Positions 19,282 through 27,697 of a stretch of DNA of 29,935 nucleotides are shown in pieces. The DNA is from an uncultured Flavobacterium sp. (GTDB taxonomy: Bacteria > Bacteroidota > Bacteroidia > Flavobacteriales > Flavobacteriaceae): positions 1-29,935 of the forward strand of contig NZ_CAMLRU010000009.1 of NCBI RefSeq assembly GCF_946482535.1, written 5' to 3'. The notes beneath the pieces were generated by a model. The model was not told the origin of the DNA and did no database searches. It was given only the letters and a program-made list of their open reading frames with translations. The first letter of the stretch is position 1. Each line of letters begins with the position of its first letter. A program made the translations under genes and the position numbers.

Positions 19282-21495
19282 TCAGAACCAAAAACCAACA
19301 CTGATAAAAGTAAATCCTCTGGTAAGTTCGGGCGACCAAGTGTATTTTACTTCCACCGGTCCGATTACTGATTCTAAGGCATAGCCAATAGCGTAACCGT
19401 TGTAGGTTGGTTTCGAAAGCCAATTACCGGTTCTGAATAAATCATCTTCAACATTGGCATAATTGGCCGAAAAATTCAGGTGGTTTTTTTTGAAAAATTC
19501 GTAGTCAAAAGTGATACAAGATTTTATGTAACTATCGGCAGCCAGACTCAAAAAGTCATATCCGTAAAAATGTTTGAAGTTGTTGATGGTGTTAAAACCA
19601 TAACCGCCAAGTACAAAATCAAAAAAGTGAACGCTGTCATTGCCAAAAGCAAATCCCATATCAGATTGTACTTTGATGGTTGCTTTTTTGAAGAATGTTT
19701 TCACTATGCCAATTTCGCCCTTAGCAATGGAATACCGATTAAATTCTCCTGTGAAATCGGAGGAATAGATAAATGATTGGATATCTCCCGAAAAAAACCA
19801 TCCTTTTTTGGGAAACAACTTGTTGTCAAAAGCGTCATATTTCATGTACCCAAAAACACTGGTGTAATTGCTGTTTTCAAAAGTCGGACTTATTTCCCCC
19901 AAATTTTCAGACCTGATTTTCAGATGTTTGAATTCCAATCCGGCACCAATGAGAAATTTTTGTATAAAAACCGTTTGCATATAAGCTTGATTGGTAAATT
20001 CTGAAAAATCAATATTGAGAGAGTTCAAGCCCAATTGATTTAAAATTTCACCATCTCTGAAATCGGTAGCCACATTTCTGTTGAATTGGTTATATCTCGA
20101 TTTGAGTCCAAAACTCCAATAGAAACCATTGTCAATATAGTAATCTAAATTGTAACGAATATTGTCGCCAAGTCCTATATCAAGCGAAACCACATCGTTT
20201 TTAAAGAGTGATTTTTTTTGGGTTATGTTGGTTAAAAGCGCACTTTTATACAAGCCATCATAGTGTAAGCCGAATTTCAAAAAAGTTTTGATTGGGTTTT
20301 CAGTAAGGTTCAATTTCAATTCATCGGCGCCTTGATAAGGTTCTATGGTATAACTGATTCGGCTGAAATTTTGGGTCGCATTGATGTTGTTGATGCCGGT
20401 TTTTAAATCGTCATAACTAATTTTTTTTCCGCTTTTAAAACGCAGTTTACCCATCACATAAGCTCTGGTATAGTTGTCAAGTTTATTCAAACTGATACTC
20501 TTAATGAATAAGGAGTCAATTTTTGGTGAAATTTTATTTAACTGGTATGGCTTATCGGGATTAGCAAGGGTTTTAATTTTATCCAATTCGAGCAAAGCGG
20601 CGATTTCTCCTTTCTTGATAATTTCTCTGCCTTGGTCAAAAGAAATTACGCCATAATTGGAAATGTCGGGTTTGATATAGATGTCTGTAATTTTCTTTTT
20701 GTCGTTCATGCTTTTGATCATGTCCAAATTGGTGATTTGTACCAAAATCCGAGTAGCATCTTTTAACGCATCGCGATTTTTCAAATCATCCTGAACATCT
20801 ACACCGATAATAATATCCGCGCCCATTTTACGCACCTCTTCCGCCGGATAATTATTAACCACACCGCCGTCAATCAACACTCTTCCGTCTATTTCTACCG
20901 GCGAAAATAAGGATGGAAAAGCGGAACTGGCCAATAAGGCTTGCGCCAAATAACCTTCTTTTAAAACAATGCCTTCTCCGGTTTCAATATCAGTGGCTAC
21001 GCATAAAAAAGGAATCGGAAGTTGGTCAAACTCTCGAATGTGTCTTACATTATGGGTTAATTTTGACAATAAATTATAATTGTACATTCCTTTAGAAAGC
21101 GCAATGGGAATCCCGATTTTAAATTTGTGGAAAGGCAACGAAATAGCATACATTTCATCGTTTCGCTTCTCATAAAAATTCTTAGAGGAACGCGGAATAT
21201 AATCTTGTAATAATTCGTCAAAATTGGTGTTGTAAAATATAGAATCGATTTGAGTTGCGCTGTATCCCGAAGCATACAATCCGCCGACAACTGCGCCCAT
21301 ACTAGTGCCACCGATATAGTCGATTTTGATTCCGTTTTCTTCTAAAACTTTCAAAACTCCAATATGAGCAAACCCTTTGGCACCGCCACCACTAAGCACC
21401 AATCCTATTTTGGGTCTTTTGGTTTTAGTAGAATCTTGCGCCACAACTCCTTGAAGAAAAAAGAGTCCAACAAGAAGTAGTATAGATTTTTTCAT
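19282..21495 (-). CDS. Patatin-like phospholipase fused to outer-membrane barrel
   Basis: The 737-residue protein has a signal peptide (1-19, ending VVA before Q20). The patatin domain is at about 28-300, with oxyanion loop SGGGAKGFAHIG, nucleophile S65 in GGTSMG and D209 in LIDGG, so the Ser-Asp dyad is intact. A POTRA-like region (about 315-400) and an Omp85-type beta-barrel (about 415-737) follow, and the protein ends in aromatic residues (SVGFWF) as outer-membrane proteins do. The layout is that of type Vd autotransporters such as PlpD, in which the lipase is exported through its own barrel; whether it is released is unknown. I start at ATG 21495, 10 nt after the uvrC stop. An upstream start would place 38 charged residues before the signal. 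Confidence 0.9.
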   Translation of the reverse strand: MKKSILLLVGLFFLQGVVAQDSTKTKRPKIGLVLSGGGAKGFAHIGVLKVLEENGIKIDYIGGTSMGAVVGGLYASGYSATQIDSIFYNTNFDELLQDYIPRSSKNFYEKRNDEMYAISLPFHKFKIGIPIALSKGMYNYNLLSKLTHNVRHIREFDQLPIPFLCVATDIETGEGIVLKEGYLAQALLASSAFPSLFSPVEIDGRVLIDGGVVNNYPAEEVRKMGADIIIGVDVQDDLKNRDALKDATRILVQITNLDMIKSMNDKKKITDIYIKPDISNYGVISFDQGREIIKKGEIAALLELDKIKTLANPDKPYQLNKISPKIDSLFIKSISLNKLDNYTRAYVMGKLRFKSGKKISYDDLKTGINNINATQNFSRISYTIEPYQGADELKLNLTENPIKTFLKFGLHYDGLYKSALLTNITQKKSLFKNDVVSLDIGLGDNIRYNLDYYIDNGFYWSFGLKSRYNQFNRNVATDFRDGEILNQLGLNSLNIDFSEFTNQAYMQTVFIQKFLIGAGLEFKHLKIRSENLGEISPTFENSNYTSVFGYMKYDAFDNKLFPKKGWFFSGDIQSFIYSSDFTGEFNRYSIAKGEIGIVKTFFKKATIKVQSDMGFAFGNDSVHFFDFVLGGYGFNTINNFKHFYGYDFLSLAADSYIKSCITFDYEFFKKNHLNFSANYANVEDDLFRTGNWLSKPTYNGYAIGYALESVIGPVEVKYTWSPELTRGFTFISVGFWF

Positions 21496-21505
21496 AGAAT
21501 TGAGA

Positions 21506-23305
21506 CTAGGATTTACCGATGTTGTAAAATTCGGAAATTTTTTTGGCTTTTGCGACACCAATAACCTCAGAAATTTCTTTTTCTGTGGCCAATTGTAATC
21601 TTTTAACACTTTTGAAGTGTTTGATAAGGGTCAACATTGTTTTTTCGCCGATTCCGGGAATGGTTTCCATCGAAGTTTGCAAAGCCGATTTACTGCGTTT
21701 GTCTCTATGGTGCGTAATCCCGAAACGGTGTGCTTCGTTGCGCAAATGTTGGATGATTTTCAGCGTTTCCGATTTTTTATCTAAGTACAAAGGCACCGAA
21801 TCACCCGGATAAAACAACTCTTCCAGTCTTTTTGCAATGCCAATGATGGCTACTTTACCACGCAAACCCAAATCGTCTATGCTTTTAAGTGCCGAGGACA
21901 ATTGCCCTTTTCCACCGTCAATAATAATGAGTTGCGGCAACGGTTGGTTTTCGTCCAACAGGCGTTTGTATCGGCGGTAAACGACTTCTTCCATTGAAGC
22001 AAAGTCATTCGGACCTTCCACGGTTTTGATGTTGAAATGACGGTAGTCTTTTTTGCTCGGTTTTCCGTCTTTAAAAACCACACAAGCCGAAACCGGATTC
22101 GTTCCTTGGATGTTAGAGTTGTCAAAACATTCAATATGTCGCGGTTCCGAAGGCAAACGCAGGTCTTTTTGCATTTGCGCCATAATGCGGTTGGTGTGTC
22201 TTTCCGGATCAACGATTTGAATTTGCTTGAGTTGTTCTAATCGTTGGTATTTAGCGTTGCGCTGTGACAACTCGAGGATTTGCTTTTTGTCGCCGAGTTG
22301 TGGTACGGTGACTTTTATTTTATCGCCAAAATCCAATTCGAAAGGCAAAATAATTTCTTTAGTAGTTAAATGAAAACGTTCCCTAAGCTCAACAATGGCA
22401 AGTTCTAAAAGTTCTTCATCGGTTTCGTCGAGTTTCTTCTTGATTTCCATGGTATGCGAACGGATAATGGCGCCGTGGGCAATTTGAAGGAAATTCACAT
22501 ACGCCATCGATTCATCTGAAACGATAGAAAACACATCCACATTGGAAATTTTCGGATTTAAAATCGTGGAGCGTGATTGGTAGTTTTCGAGAACTTCTAT
22601 TTTTTCTTTGATTTTTTGGGCGGCTTCAAATTTCATTTCGACGGCCAATTCCTGCATCAGTTTTTTGAAATCGCGCAAACTGTCTTTAAAGTTACCCTTG
22701 AGAATTTCTCGAATGGCATCGACTTGCTTTTGGTAATGTTCCAAAGTTTCATAGCCTTCACAAGGACCTTTGCAGTTGCCGATATGGTATTCCAAACAAA
22801 CCTTGTATTTCCCCGATTGGATATTGGCTTCACTTAAATCGTAATTGCAGGTTCGTAACGGATACAACTCTTTAATCATGTCCAAAATGGTGTTGACCGT
22901 TTTAAAATTGGTATACGGGCCAAAATATTCAGAGCCATCTTTCACCATTCTGCGCGTCGGAAATATTCTTGAAAACGGTTCTTTTTTGATGCAAATCCAC
23001 GGATAAGTTTTATCATCTTTGAGCAATACGTTGTAGCGTGGTTGCAGTTTTTTGATGAGGTTGTTTTCCAACAAAAGTGCATCTGCTTCTGAGGCTACTA
23101 CGATGTGTTTGATTTCAACAATTTTTTTGACCAACACATTGGTTTTGGCGTTGTCGTGGAGTTTGTTGAAATAGGAGGAAACTCTTTTTTTGAGGTTTTT
23201 GGCTTTGCCTACATATAAAATTTTCCCGTCTTTGTCATAATATTGGTAAACGCCCGGACTATCGGGTAAGGTTTGCAGTTGTAATTCTATAGACGGAATT
23301 TCCAT
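21506..23305 (-). CDS. uvrC: UvrABC excinuclease subunit C
   Basis: UvrC makes both incisions in nucleotide excision repair in complex with UvrB. The 599-residue protein has an N-terminal GIY-YIG nuclease (PDSPGVYQYYDKDGKILYVGKAKNLKKRV, 1-95), a UVR motif at about 200-235 for UvrB contact, an RNase H-like endonuclease (about 370-535, HIECFDNSNIQGTNPVSACVVF and IIIDGGKGQL) and a C-terminal helix-hairpin-helix pair (TIPGIGEKTMLTLIKHF). I start at ATG 23305 because the family begins a few residues before PGVY. The promoter's -7 box ends only 5 nt before this ATG. It is the first gene of an operon with the patatin-barrel gene, an odd functional pairing. Confidence 0.96.
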   Translation of the reverse strand: MEIPSIELQLQTLPDSPGVYQYYDKDGKILYVGKAKNLKKRVSSYFNKLHDNAKTNVLVKKIVEIKHIVVASEADALLLENNLIKKLQPRYNVLLKDDKTYPWICIKKEPFSRIFPTRRMVKDGSEYFGPYTNFKTVNTILDMIKELYPLRTCNYDLSEANIQSGKYKVCLEYHIGNCKGPCEGYETLEHYQKQVDAIREILKGNFKDSLRDFKKLMQELAVEMKFEAAQKIKEKIEVLENYQSRSTILNPKISNVDVFSIVSDESMAYVNFLQIAHGAIIRSHTMEIKKKLDETDEELLELAIVELRERFHLTTKEIILPFELDFGDKIKVTVPQLGDKKQILELSQRNAKYQRLEQLKQIQIVDPERHTNRIMAQMQKDLRLPSEPRHIECFDNSNIQGTNPVSACVVFKDGKPSKKDYRHFNIKTVEGPNDFASMEEVVYRRYKRLLDENQPLPQLIIIDGGKGQLSSALKSIDDLGLRGKVAIIGIAKRLEELFYPGDSVPLYLDKKSETLKIIQHLRNEAHRFGITHHRDKRSKSALQTSMETIPGIGEKTMLTLIKHFKSVKRLQLATEKEISEVIGVAKAKKISEFYNIGKS

Positions 23306-23310
23306 AAAAA

Positions 23311-23340
23311 CAAAGTTAACGCAAATCTGCTTAAATGCAA
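23311..23340 (-). promoter_or_regulatory. uvrC promoter with almost no leader
   Basis: On the minus strand TTG (23340-23338) is followed after 19 nt by TAACTTTG (23318-23311), both perfect. Five T residues then precede the ATG. Transcription starts of this class lie a few nt past the box, so the mRNA would begin at or next to the start codon. Confidence 0.75.
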
Positions 23341-23388
23341 GAGTTGTAAAGCCTAACATTTATCATGTTTTTTCCTGAGGGTAAGCCT

Positions 23389-23396
23389 TAGTTTTG
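23389..23396 (+). promoter_or_regulatory. -7 box for the PLP decarboxylase operon
   Basis: TAGTTTTG is a perfect TAnnTTTG, 15 nt before the ATG at 23412. There is no TTG at the expected -33 position. It is divergent from the uvrC promoter about 50 bp away. Confidence 0.45.
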
Positions 23397-23411
23397 ACAA
23401 AAATTTTAGGT

Positions 23412-24650
23412 ATGAAATACTGGAAGAAACTCACCAATGACCAGAGAAAAGAACGAATTGAAAAGGCATTACACAACAATGTCAATTTTGCAAAAGACAC
23501 TTCTTTGGGTTATCCTGCGTCAAAATTGGACAGCAAAGTATTTAATGATGATGCGCCATTCTTGAAAGATGCACCAATTTTGCAAACCTATGTGGCCAAT
23601 CCGAATAATATTGGTTGCCATACTTTTGGCACCTCGGAAAAAGCCTTTAACGGGACACATGATATTGAAAGAGAAGTGTTGAGTGTGATTGCAGTGGATA
23701 TTTTTAAGGCAGAGCCGAATGGTTTTGACGGTTATATTTCTCCCGGCGGTACCGAAGCCAATATCCAAGCCATTTGGATGTTTCGCAATTATTACATGAA
23801 TAATTATGATGCCAAGGCCAATGAAATTGCCATAGTAGCCTCAGAAGATACCCATTATTCGATTCCGAAGGCGTCGAATTTACTCCAATTGGATTGGTTG
23901 AAAATTCCGGTTGATTTTGATTCGCGTGCGATTGATAAAATACAATTGGAACAAATCATCATTGAAGCCAAGAGCAAAGGAAAGAAGTATCTTATTGCTG
24001 TTTCGAATATGGGCACAACCATGTTTGGTTCGGTAGACAATCCGGAAGATTATATCGCGGTTTTTGAGCAACACAACTTACATTACAAAATACACATAGA
24101 CGGTGCTTACGGCGGATTTGTGTATCCGTTCAGCAACCAGGAATCGACAATTAATTTTACCAATCCTAAAATTAGTTCCATTACCATAGACGCTCATAAA
24201 ATGCTGCAAGCGCCATACGGAACCGGTGTTTTTATTTGCCGAAAAGGCTACATCGAAAATGTGTTAACCAAAGAGGCCGAATACGTGGAAGGTATGGATT
24301 TAACGCTTTGCGGAAGCCGAAGCGGTGCCAATGCAGTAGCGGTTTGGATGATCTTGTTTACTTACGGACCAAATGGTTGGTATGAAAAAGTGAGCGTGTT
24401 GCAAATGCGAACCCAATTTTTATGCAATCAATTAGACGCCATGCATATTCAATATTTTCGTGAGCCGTTTATGAATATTGTTACAATTAAAGCCGAGTAT
24501 ATTCCGCTAAAAATAGCCGAGAAATACGACTTGGTGCCGCAACAACATGATGAAAGCAATAAGTGGTACAAAATTGTGCTAATGGATCACGTAGAAGTAG
24601 AACATTTGACTACTTTTATGGAAGATTTGATGGCTATCAGTTATGTTTAA
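23412..24650 (+). CDS. Group II PLP-dependent decarboxylase
   Basis: The 412-residue cytoplasmic enzyme belongs to the group II decarboxylase fold (histidine, glutamate and aromatic decarboxylases). Visible cofactor residues are H148 (EDTHYS, ring stacking), D230 (HIDGAYGGF, pyridine N) and the Schiff-base lysine K263 preceded by H262 (TIDAHKMLQAPYGTGVF). GYISPGGTEANIQA binds the PLP phosphate. Substrate cannot be decided from sequence; histidine or aspartate decarboxylase are possible labels. ATG at 23412 is used and not the TTG 18 nt upstream, which overlaps the -7 box. The downstream formyl-THF cyclo-ligase gene overlaps its end by 8 nt, so both lie on one mRNA. Confidence 0.85.
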   Translation: MKYWKKLTNDQRKERIEKALHNNVNFAKDTSLGYPASKLDSKVFNDDAPFLKDAPILQTYVANPNNIGCHTFGTSEKAFNGTHDIEREVLSVIAVDIFKAEPNGFDGYISPGGTEANIQAIWMFRNYYMNNYDAKANEIAIVASEDTHYSIPKASNLLQLDWLKIPVDFDSRAIDKIQLEQIIIEAKSKGKKYLIAVSNMGTTMFGSVDNPEDYIAVFEQHNLHYKIHIDGAYGGFVYPFSNQESTINFTNPKISSITIDAHKMLQAPYGTGVFICRKGYIENVLTKEAEYVEGMDLTLCGSRSGANAVAVWMILFTYGPNGWYEKVSVLQMRTQFLCNQLDAMHIQYFREPFMNIVTIKAEYIPLKIAEKYDLVPQQHDESNKWYKIVLMDHVEVEHLTTFMEDLMAISYV

Positions 24651-25209
24651 AAAAGACTTACGAAAAAAATACAAAGCATTAAGACAAGAACTTTCCGAAG
24701 CGCAAATAGAAGATAAAAGTTTGGCCATAGCCAATCGCTTATTGTCTTTAGACATTTGGGACAAATCCTATTTTCATTTGTTCTTGACCATAGAAGAACA
24801 AAAGGAAGTAGATACCGAGTTTATTTTGCAAATTTTAGCCGGAAAAGACAAAGAAATCGTGGTGTCCAAAAGTAATTTTGAAACTTTGGGAATGACCCAT
24901 TATTTGTTGACCGATAATACCAAATTCCAAAAAAACGAGTATCATATTTATGAACCTGTTGATGGTTTAGAAGTACCCACTTCGAAAATAGACGTAGTTT
25001 TTGTGCCGCTTTTGGCTTATGATACGAAAGGAAACAGAGTAGGTTACGGCAAAGGATTTTATGATCATTTTTTGGCCGAATGCAAAGAAGATGTGGTTAA
25101 AATAGGCTTATCCTTCTTTGACCCAGAAGAGGTGATTGAAGACGTTTCAGCAACCGATATTCGATTGGATTATTGTGTAACGCCTATGACTCTTTATAAC
25201 TTTCGATAG
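24643..25209 (+). CDS. 5-Formyltetrahydrofolate cyclo-ligase
   Basis: The enzyme converts 5-formyl-THF to 5,10-methenyl-THF with ATP, recycling a dead-end folate. The 188 residues start FKKDLRKKYKALRQEL, typical of the family's first helix. They contain DVVFVPLLAYDTKGNRVGYGKGFYDHFL (about 117-145), the nucleotide and folate-binding signature, and end with LDYCVTP. The ATG lies inside the last codons of the decarboxylase gene (8-nt overlap, different frame), which suggests coupled translation. Its 3' end overlaps the convergent lspA gene by 26 nt, and no terminator is seen between the two. Confidence 0.93.
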   Translation: MFKKDLRKKYKALRQELSEAQIEDKSLAIANRLLSLDIWDKSYFHLFLTIEEQKEVDTEFILQILAGKDKEIVVSKSNFETLGMTHYLLTDNTKFQKNEYHIYEPVDGLEVPTSKIDVVFVPLLAYDTKGNRVGYGKGFYDHFLAECKEDVVKIGLSFFDPEEVIEDVSATDIRLDYCVTPMTLYNFR

Positions 25210-25813
25210 CGGTTCCTTTAGCGAAAGCCTTTTTGTTAAAGACAATCAAAATCCCGACTCCGGTTGAAATAGCCACATCGGCTACGTTAAAAATGGCATT
25301 GAAGAATTTGAACGGTTGTCCGCCCCAAATAGGCAACCAATCCGGGAATTGCCCTTCAAAGATGGGGAAATAAAGCATATCGACCACTTTCCCATGGAAC
25401 CAAGTGCCATAAGGATTCTCCGTAAATAACGTGGCTACTTGATTGTAGCTGTGGTCAAAATAAACTCCGTAAAAAACAGAATCAATAATGTTTCCGGCGG
25501 CACCGGCAAAGATTAAAGCAATAGCTACCATTAAATACCTCGAGCTGTGTTTGGTACTGGCATCATACAACCAATATCCTATTCCAAAAACGGCTAAAAT
25601 CCTGAAAACGGTTAGAAACAATTTGCCGTTTTCACCCGGAATTTTAGTTCCCCACGCCATTCCTTCGTTTTCTATCAGTAATATTTTAAACCAATTGGTT
25701 ACGTCAATTTGACCCGCTTCACCGTAAACAAAATTGGTTTTGATGTAAATCTTAGTGAATTGATCTACCAATAAAATGATAGCGATGATTAAAATGGAAT
25801 TGCGTAATGACAT
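25184..25813 (-). CDS. lspA: Lipoprotein signal peptidase (SPase II)
   Basis: LspA cuts prolipoproteins before the lipidated Cys in the inner membrane. The 209-residue protein has four helices (about 5-22, 65-82, 93-112 and 172-192) and the two catalytic aspartates, D111 in GAAGNIIDSVFYG and D179 in FNVADVAIS. D145 in KVVDMLYF is conserved as well. The stretch between GNIID and KVVD (about 117-141) is longer than in E. coli, which I believe is normal in Bacteroidota. At least two lipoproteins encoded nearby (M23 and LVIVD) are its expected substrates. In relatives the gene usually follows ileS and the dksA-like gene directly; here the LVIVD gene intervenes on the other strand. Confidence 0.94.
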   Translation of the reverse strand: MSLRNSILIIAIILLVDQFTKIYIKTNFVYGEAGQIDVTNWFKILLIENEGMAWGTKIPGENGKLFLTVFRILAVFGIGYWLYDASTKHSSRYLMVAIALIFAGAAGNIIDSVFYGVYFDHSYNQVATLFTENPYGTWFHGKVVDMLYFPIFEGQFPDWLPIWGGQPFKFFNAIFNVADVAISTGVGILIVFNKKAFAKGTAIESYKES

Positions 25814-25832
25814 TCTTAAGGTTTTAATGGCG

Positions 25833-25870
25833 CAAAAATAGCAATATTATTATACAAAAAGCATAATATT
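25833..25870 (-). promoter_or_regulatory. lspA -7 box and upstream inverted repeat
   Basis: On the minus strand TATTTTTG (25840-25833) is a perfect -7 box, 19 nt before the lspA ATG. AATATTAT (25843-25850) and ATAATATT (25863-25870) form a perfect 8-bp inverted repeat with a 12-nt centre over the spacer and -33 region. A TTG lies only 14 nt upstream of the box, so spacing is poor. The repeat may be an operator. Confidence 0.4.
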
Positions 25871-26002
25871 TTCACAGTTATACTTCTCATCCAATACAAT
25901 TTAACGCGGGTAACAAAAGAATCATTAATTTTACTCTTGAAAGCAACCCTAACTGTTTTTTTTCATCCAAAGAAACAAACAGTAACCAATAAAAATATTG
26001 AT

Positions 26003-27247
26003 ATGAAAAAAATTTATTTACTCACGCTGGTAACATTGTCTTTTTTATTCATTTCCTGTGAGAATGATGATGTAGCCGAACAAGCTAAATTTGCAGTTCC
26101 GATTGTAAAATCGTTAGCAGAAATCAGAGGTGATGTCTCCGTTACCGCTGCCAGACAAACCCAATCCGATGGAAAAATCTATGTAGCAGAAAATTACCTT
26201 TTTTACATTGCCCAAGAATCAGGCGTTCATGTGTTTGACAATACCAATCCGGCTGCACCGCAAAATATTGCCTTTATTAATTTGGACGGTGTTCACGATA
26301 TTTCGGTAAAAGACAATTACCTCTATGCCGATAACTTTATGGATTTATTGGTGTTTGATATTTCCGATATTCAAAACATTACCTTGGTCAGAACCATTGA
26401 AAATTCGGTGGTTTTTTTCCCGATATATCCTGAAGAGGCAGAGTTTTACGATTATACGGTTTACCCGACAGAAGGTGAAATCATAACCGGTTTTACCATT
26501 GAAATGCGAGATCGTCTTGAAGGACAAGAGTTGATTTTGGCGGGTGATGCTTTAGCTTCATTTGAAAGTTCTAACACTTCTCAGGTTGGGATTGGCGGTT
26601 CATATGCTCGTTTCCAAATCAATAACGATGCGCTTTACACTATAGACTCTTATAAATTGAATGTTTTTAATATATCGGATCCGGTTAATGCTTTTTTTGA
26701 CAAAGAAGTGTATATGACGCAATGGTTTGGCGGCGGCCAGTTTGAAACGCTTTTTATTCAGAAAGACTTTTTATTCGTGGGTTCAACCACCGGGATGTTT
26801 ACCGTAAATGCTGAAGATGAATTCAATCCTTATTTTGTTTCCGGATTTTCTCATGCTACAGCTTGTGATCCTGTAGTAGTTTTTGGGAACACAGCTTATA
26901 TCACAGTTCGCGGTGGTTCAAGTTGTGGCGCTATTGAAGACCAAATTAATGTGATTGATGTGGCCGATATTGCCAATCCGACTTTAATTTCCACTTATTT
27001 AATTAACGAACCGTATGGTTTGGGAATTAAAAATAATGTGTTGTATGTAGGCTGCGGGACTAATGGGTTAAAAGTGTTTGATGCTGCTAACAGCACTAAT
27101 TTGACTTTGGAAAACACTTATGCCGGAAATGTAAAAGATATTATTCCTTTAGACAGTCATTTGATTGTGGTTGGAGATAACCACATTAAACAATACAGTT
27201 ACGGACCGAATTTCACTTTAACTCTGATAAGCGAAATAGATTTATAA
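26003..27247 (+). CDS. LVIVD-repeat beta-propeller lipoprotein
   Basis: The 414-residue protein has a lipoprotein signal (KKIYLLTLVTLSFLFISC, lipobox FISC) and then CENDD, whose acidic residues after the Cys could promote outer-surface display. The body is made of repeats of the LVIVD type, each a variant of G.hhVFDhSDP..P..h, for example GVHVFDNTNPAAPQNIAFI, LLVFDISDIQNITLVRTI, LNVFNISDPVNAFFDKEV, INVIDVADIANPTLISTY and LKVFDAANSTNLTLENTY, suggesting a beta-propeller. No catalytic site is visible. ATG at 26003 gives the signal peptide; an upstream in-frame start adds 22 unrelated residues. A possible promoter is TACTCTTG at 25932-25939. A bidirectional terminator follows the stop. Confidence 0.85.
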   Translation: MKKIYLLTLVTLSFLFISCENDDVAEQAKFAVPIVKSLAEIRGDVSVTAARQTQSDGKIYVAENYLFYIAQESGVHVFDNTNPAAPQNIAFINLDGVHDISVKDNYLYADNFMDLLVFDISDIQNITLVRTIENSVVFFPIYPEEAEFYDYTVYPTEGEIITGFTIEMRDRLEGQELILAGDALASFESSNTSQVGIGGSYARFQINNDALYTIDSYKLNVFNISDPVNAFFDKEVYMTQWFGGGQFETLFIQKDFLFVGSTTGMFTVNAEDEFNPYFVSGFSHATACDPVVVFGNTAYITVRGGSSCGAIEDQINVIDVADIANPTLISTYLINEPYGLGIKNNVLYVGCGTNGLKVFDAANSTNLTLENTYAGNVKDIIPLDSHLIVVGDNHIKQYSYGPNFTLTLISEIDL

Positions 27248-27249
27248 TT

Positions 27250-27279
27250 AAAAAAGCCCCGAGGAATCGGGGCTTTTTT
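27250..27279. terminator. Bidirectional terminator, LVIVD gene / dksA-like gene
   Basis: AAAAAAGCCCCG (27250-27261) and CGGGGCTTTTTT (27268-27279) form a perfect 12-bp stem with a 6-nt loop and T runs on both strands. It serves the two converging genes. Confidence 0.92.
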
Positions 27280-27304
27280 ATACTTAGTAAAGTACAATCA
27301 TATA

Positions 27305-27685
27305 TTATCGTTGTAAATTTTTAGCTTCTATGCTCATAGTAGCGTGAGGAACGATTTTCAATCTTTCTTTAGAGATTAGTTTGCCGGTTACTTTGCAAAC
27401 ACCGTAGGTTTTGTTCTCTACACGGAAAAGGGCATTTTTCAAGTCGCGAATGAATTTCTCCTGACGAATCGCTAATTGAGAGTTGGCTTCTTTAGACATG
27501 GTTTCGCTTCCTTCTTCGAAGGCTTTAAACGTTGGCGATGTATCATCGGTACCATTGTTTAAATCGTTCATATAGGCGCTTTTTATCAAGTCTAAATCGG
27601 CTTTGGCTTTTTCAATTTTTGCTAAAATAATTTCTTTGAACTCTGCTAAATCAGCATCTGAGTATCTTAATTTTTCTTCTACCAT
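27305..27685 (-). CDS. TraR/DksA-family regulator, degenerate zinc site
   Basis: The 126-residue protein has a coiled-coil N-terminal part (about 10-40 and 63-95) and a C-terminal globular part YGVCKVTGKLISKERLKIVPHATMSIEAKN. In DksA this part holds a four-Cys zinc finger, CxxC-x17-CxxC. Here the four positions are C97, T100, S118 and A121, so only one Cys is left and zinc binding is doubtful; Pseudomonas DksA2 is a known DksA with fewer Cys. The coiled-coil tip (GTDDTSPTFKAFEE) lacks the DxxDxA motif DksA uses on RNA polymerase. It probably binds the secondary channel of RNA polymerase, which is inferred from family only. It lies 12 nt after ileS and shares its operon. Confidence 0.85.
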   Translation of the reverse strand: MVEEKLRYSDADLAEFKEIILAKIEKAKADLDLIKSAYMNDLNNGTDDTSPTFKAFEEGSETMSKEANSQLAIRQEKFIRDLKNALFRVENKTYGVCKVTGKLISKERLKIVPHATMSIEAKNLQR

Positions 27686-27697
27686 AATCTTTCTTAA

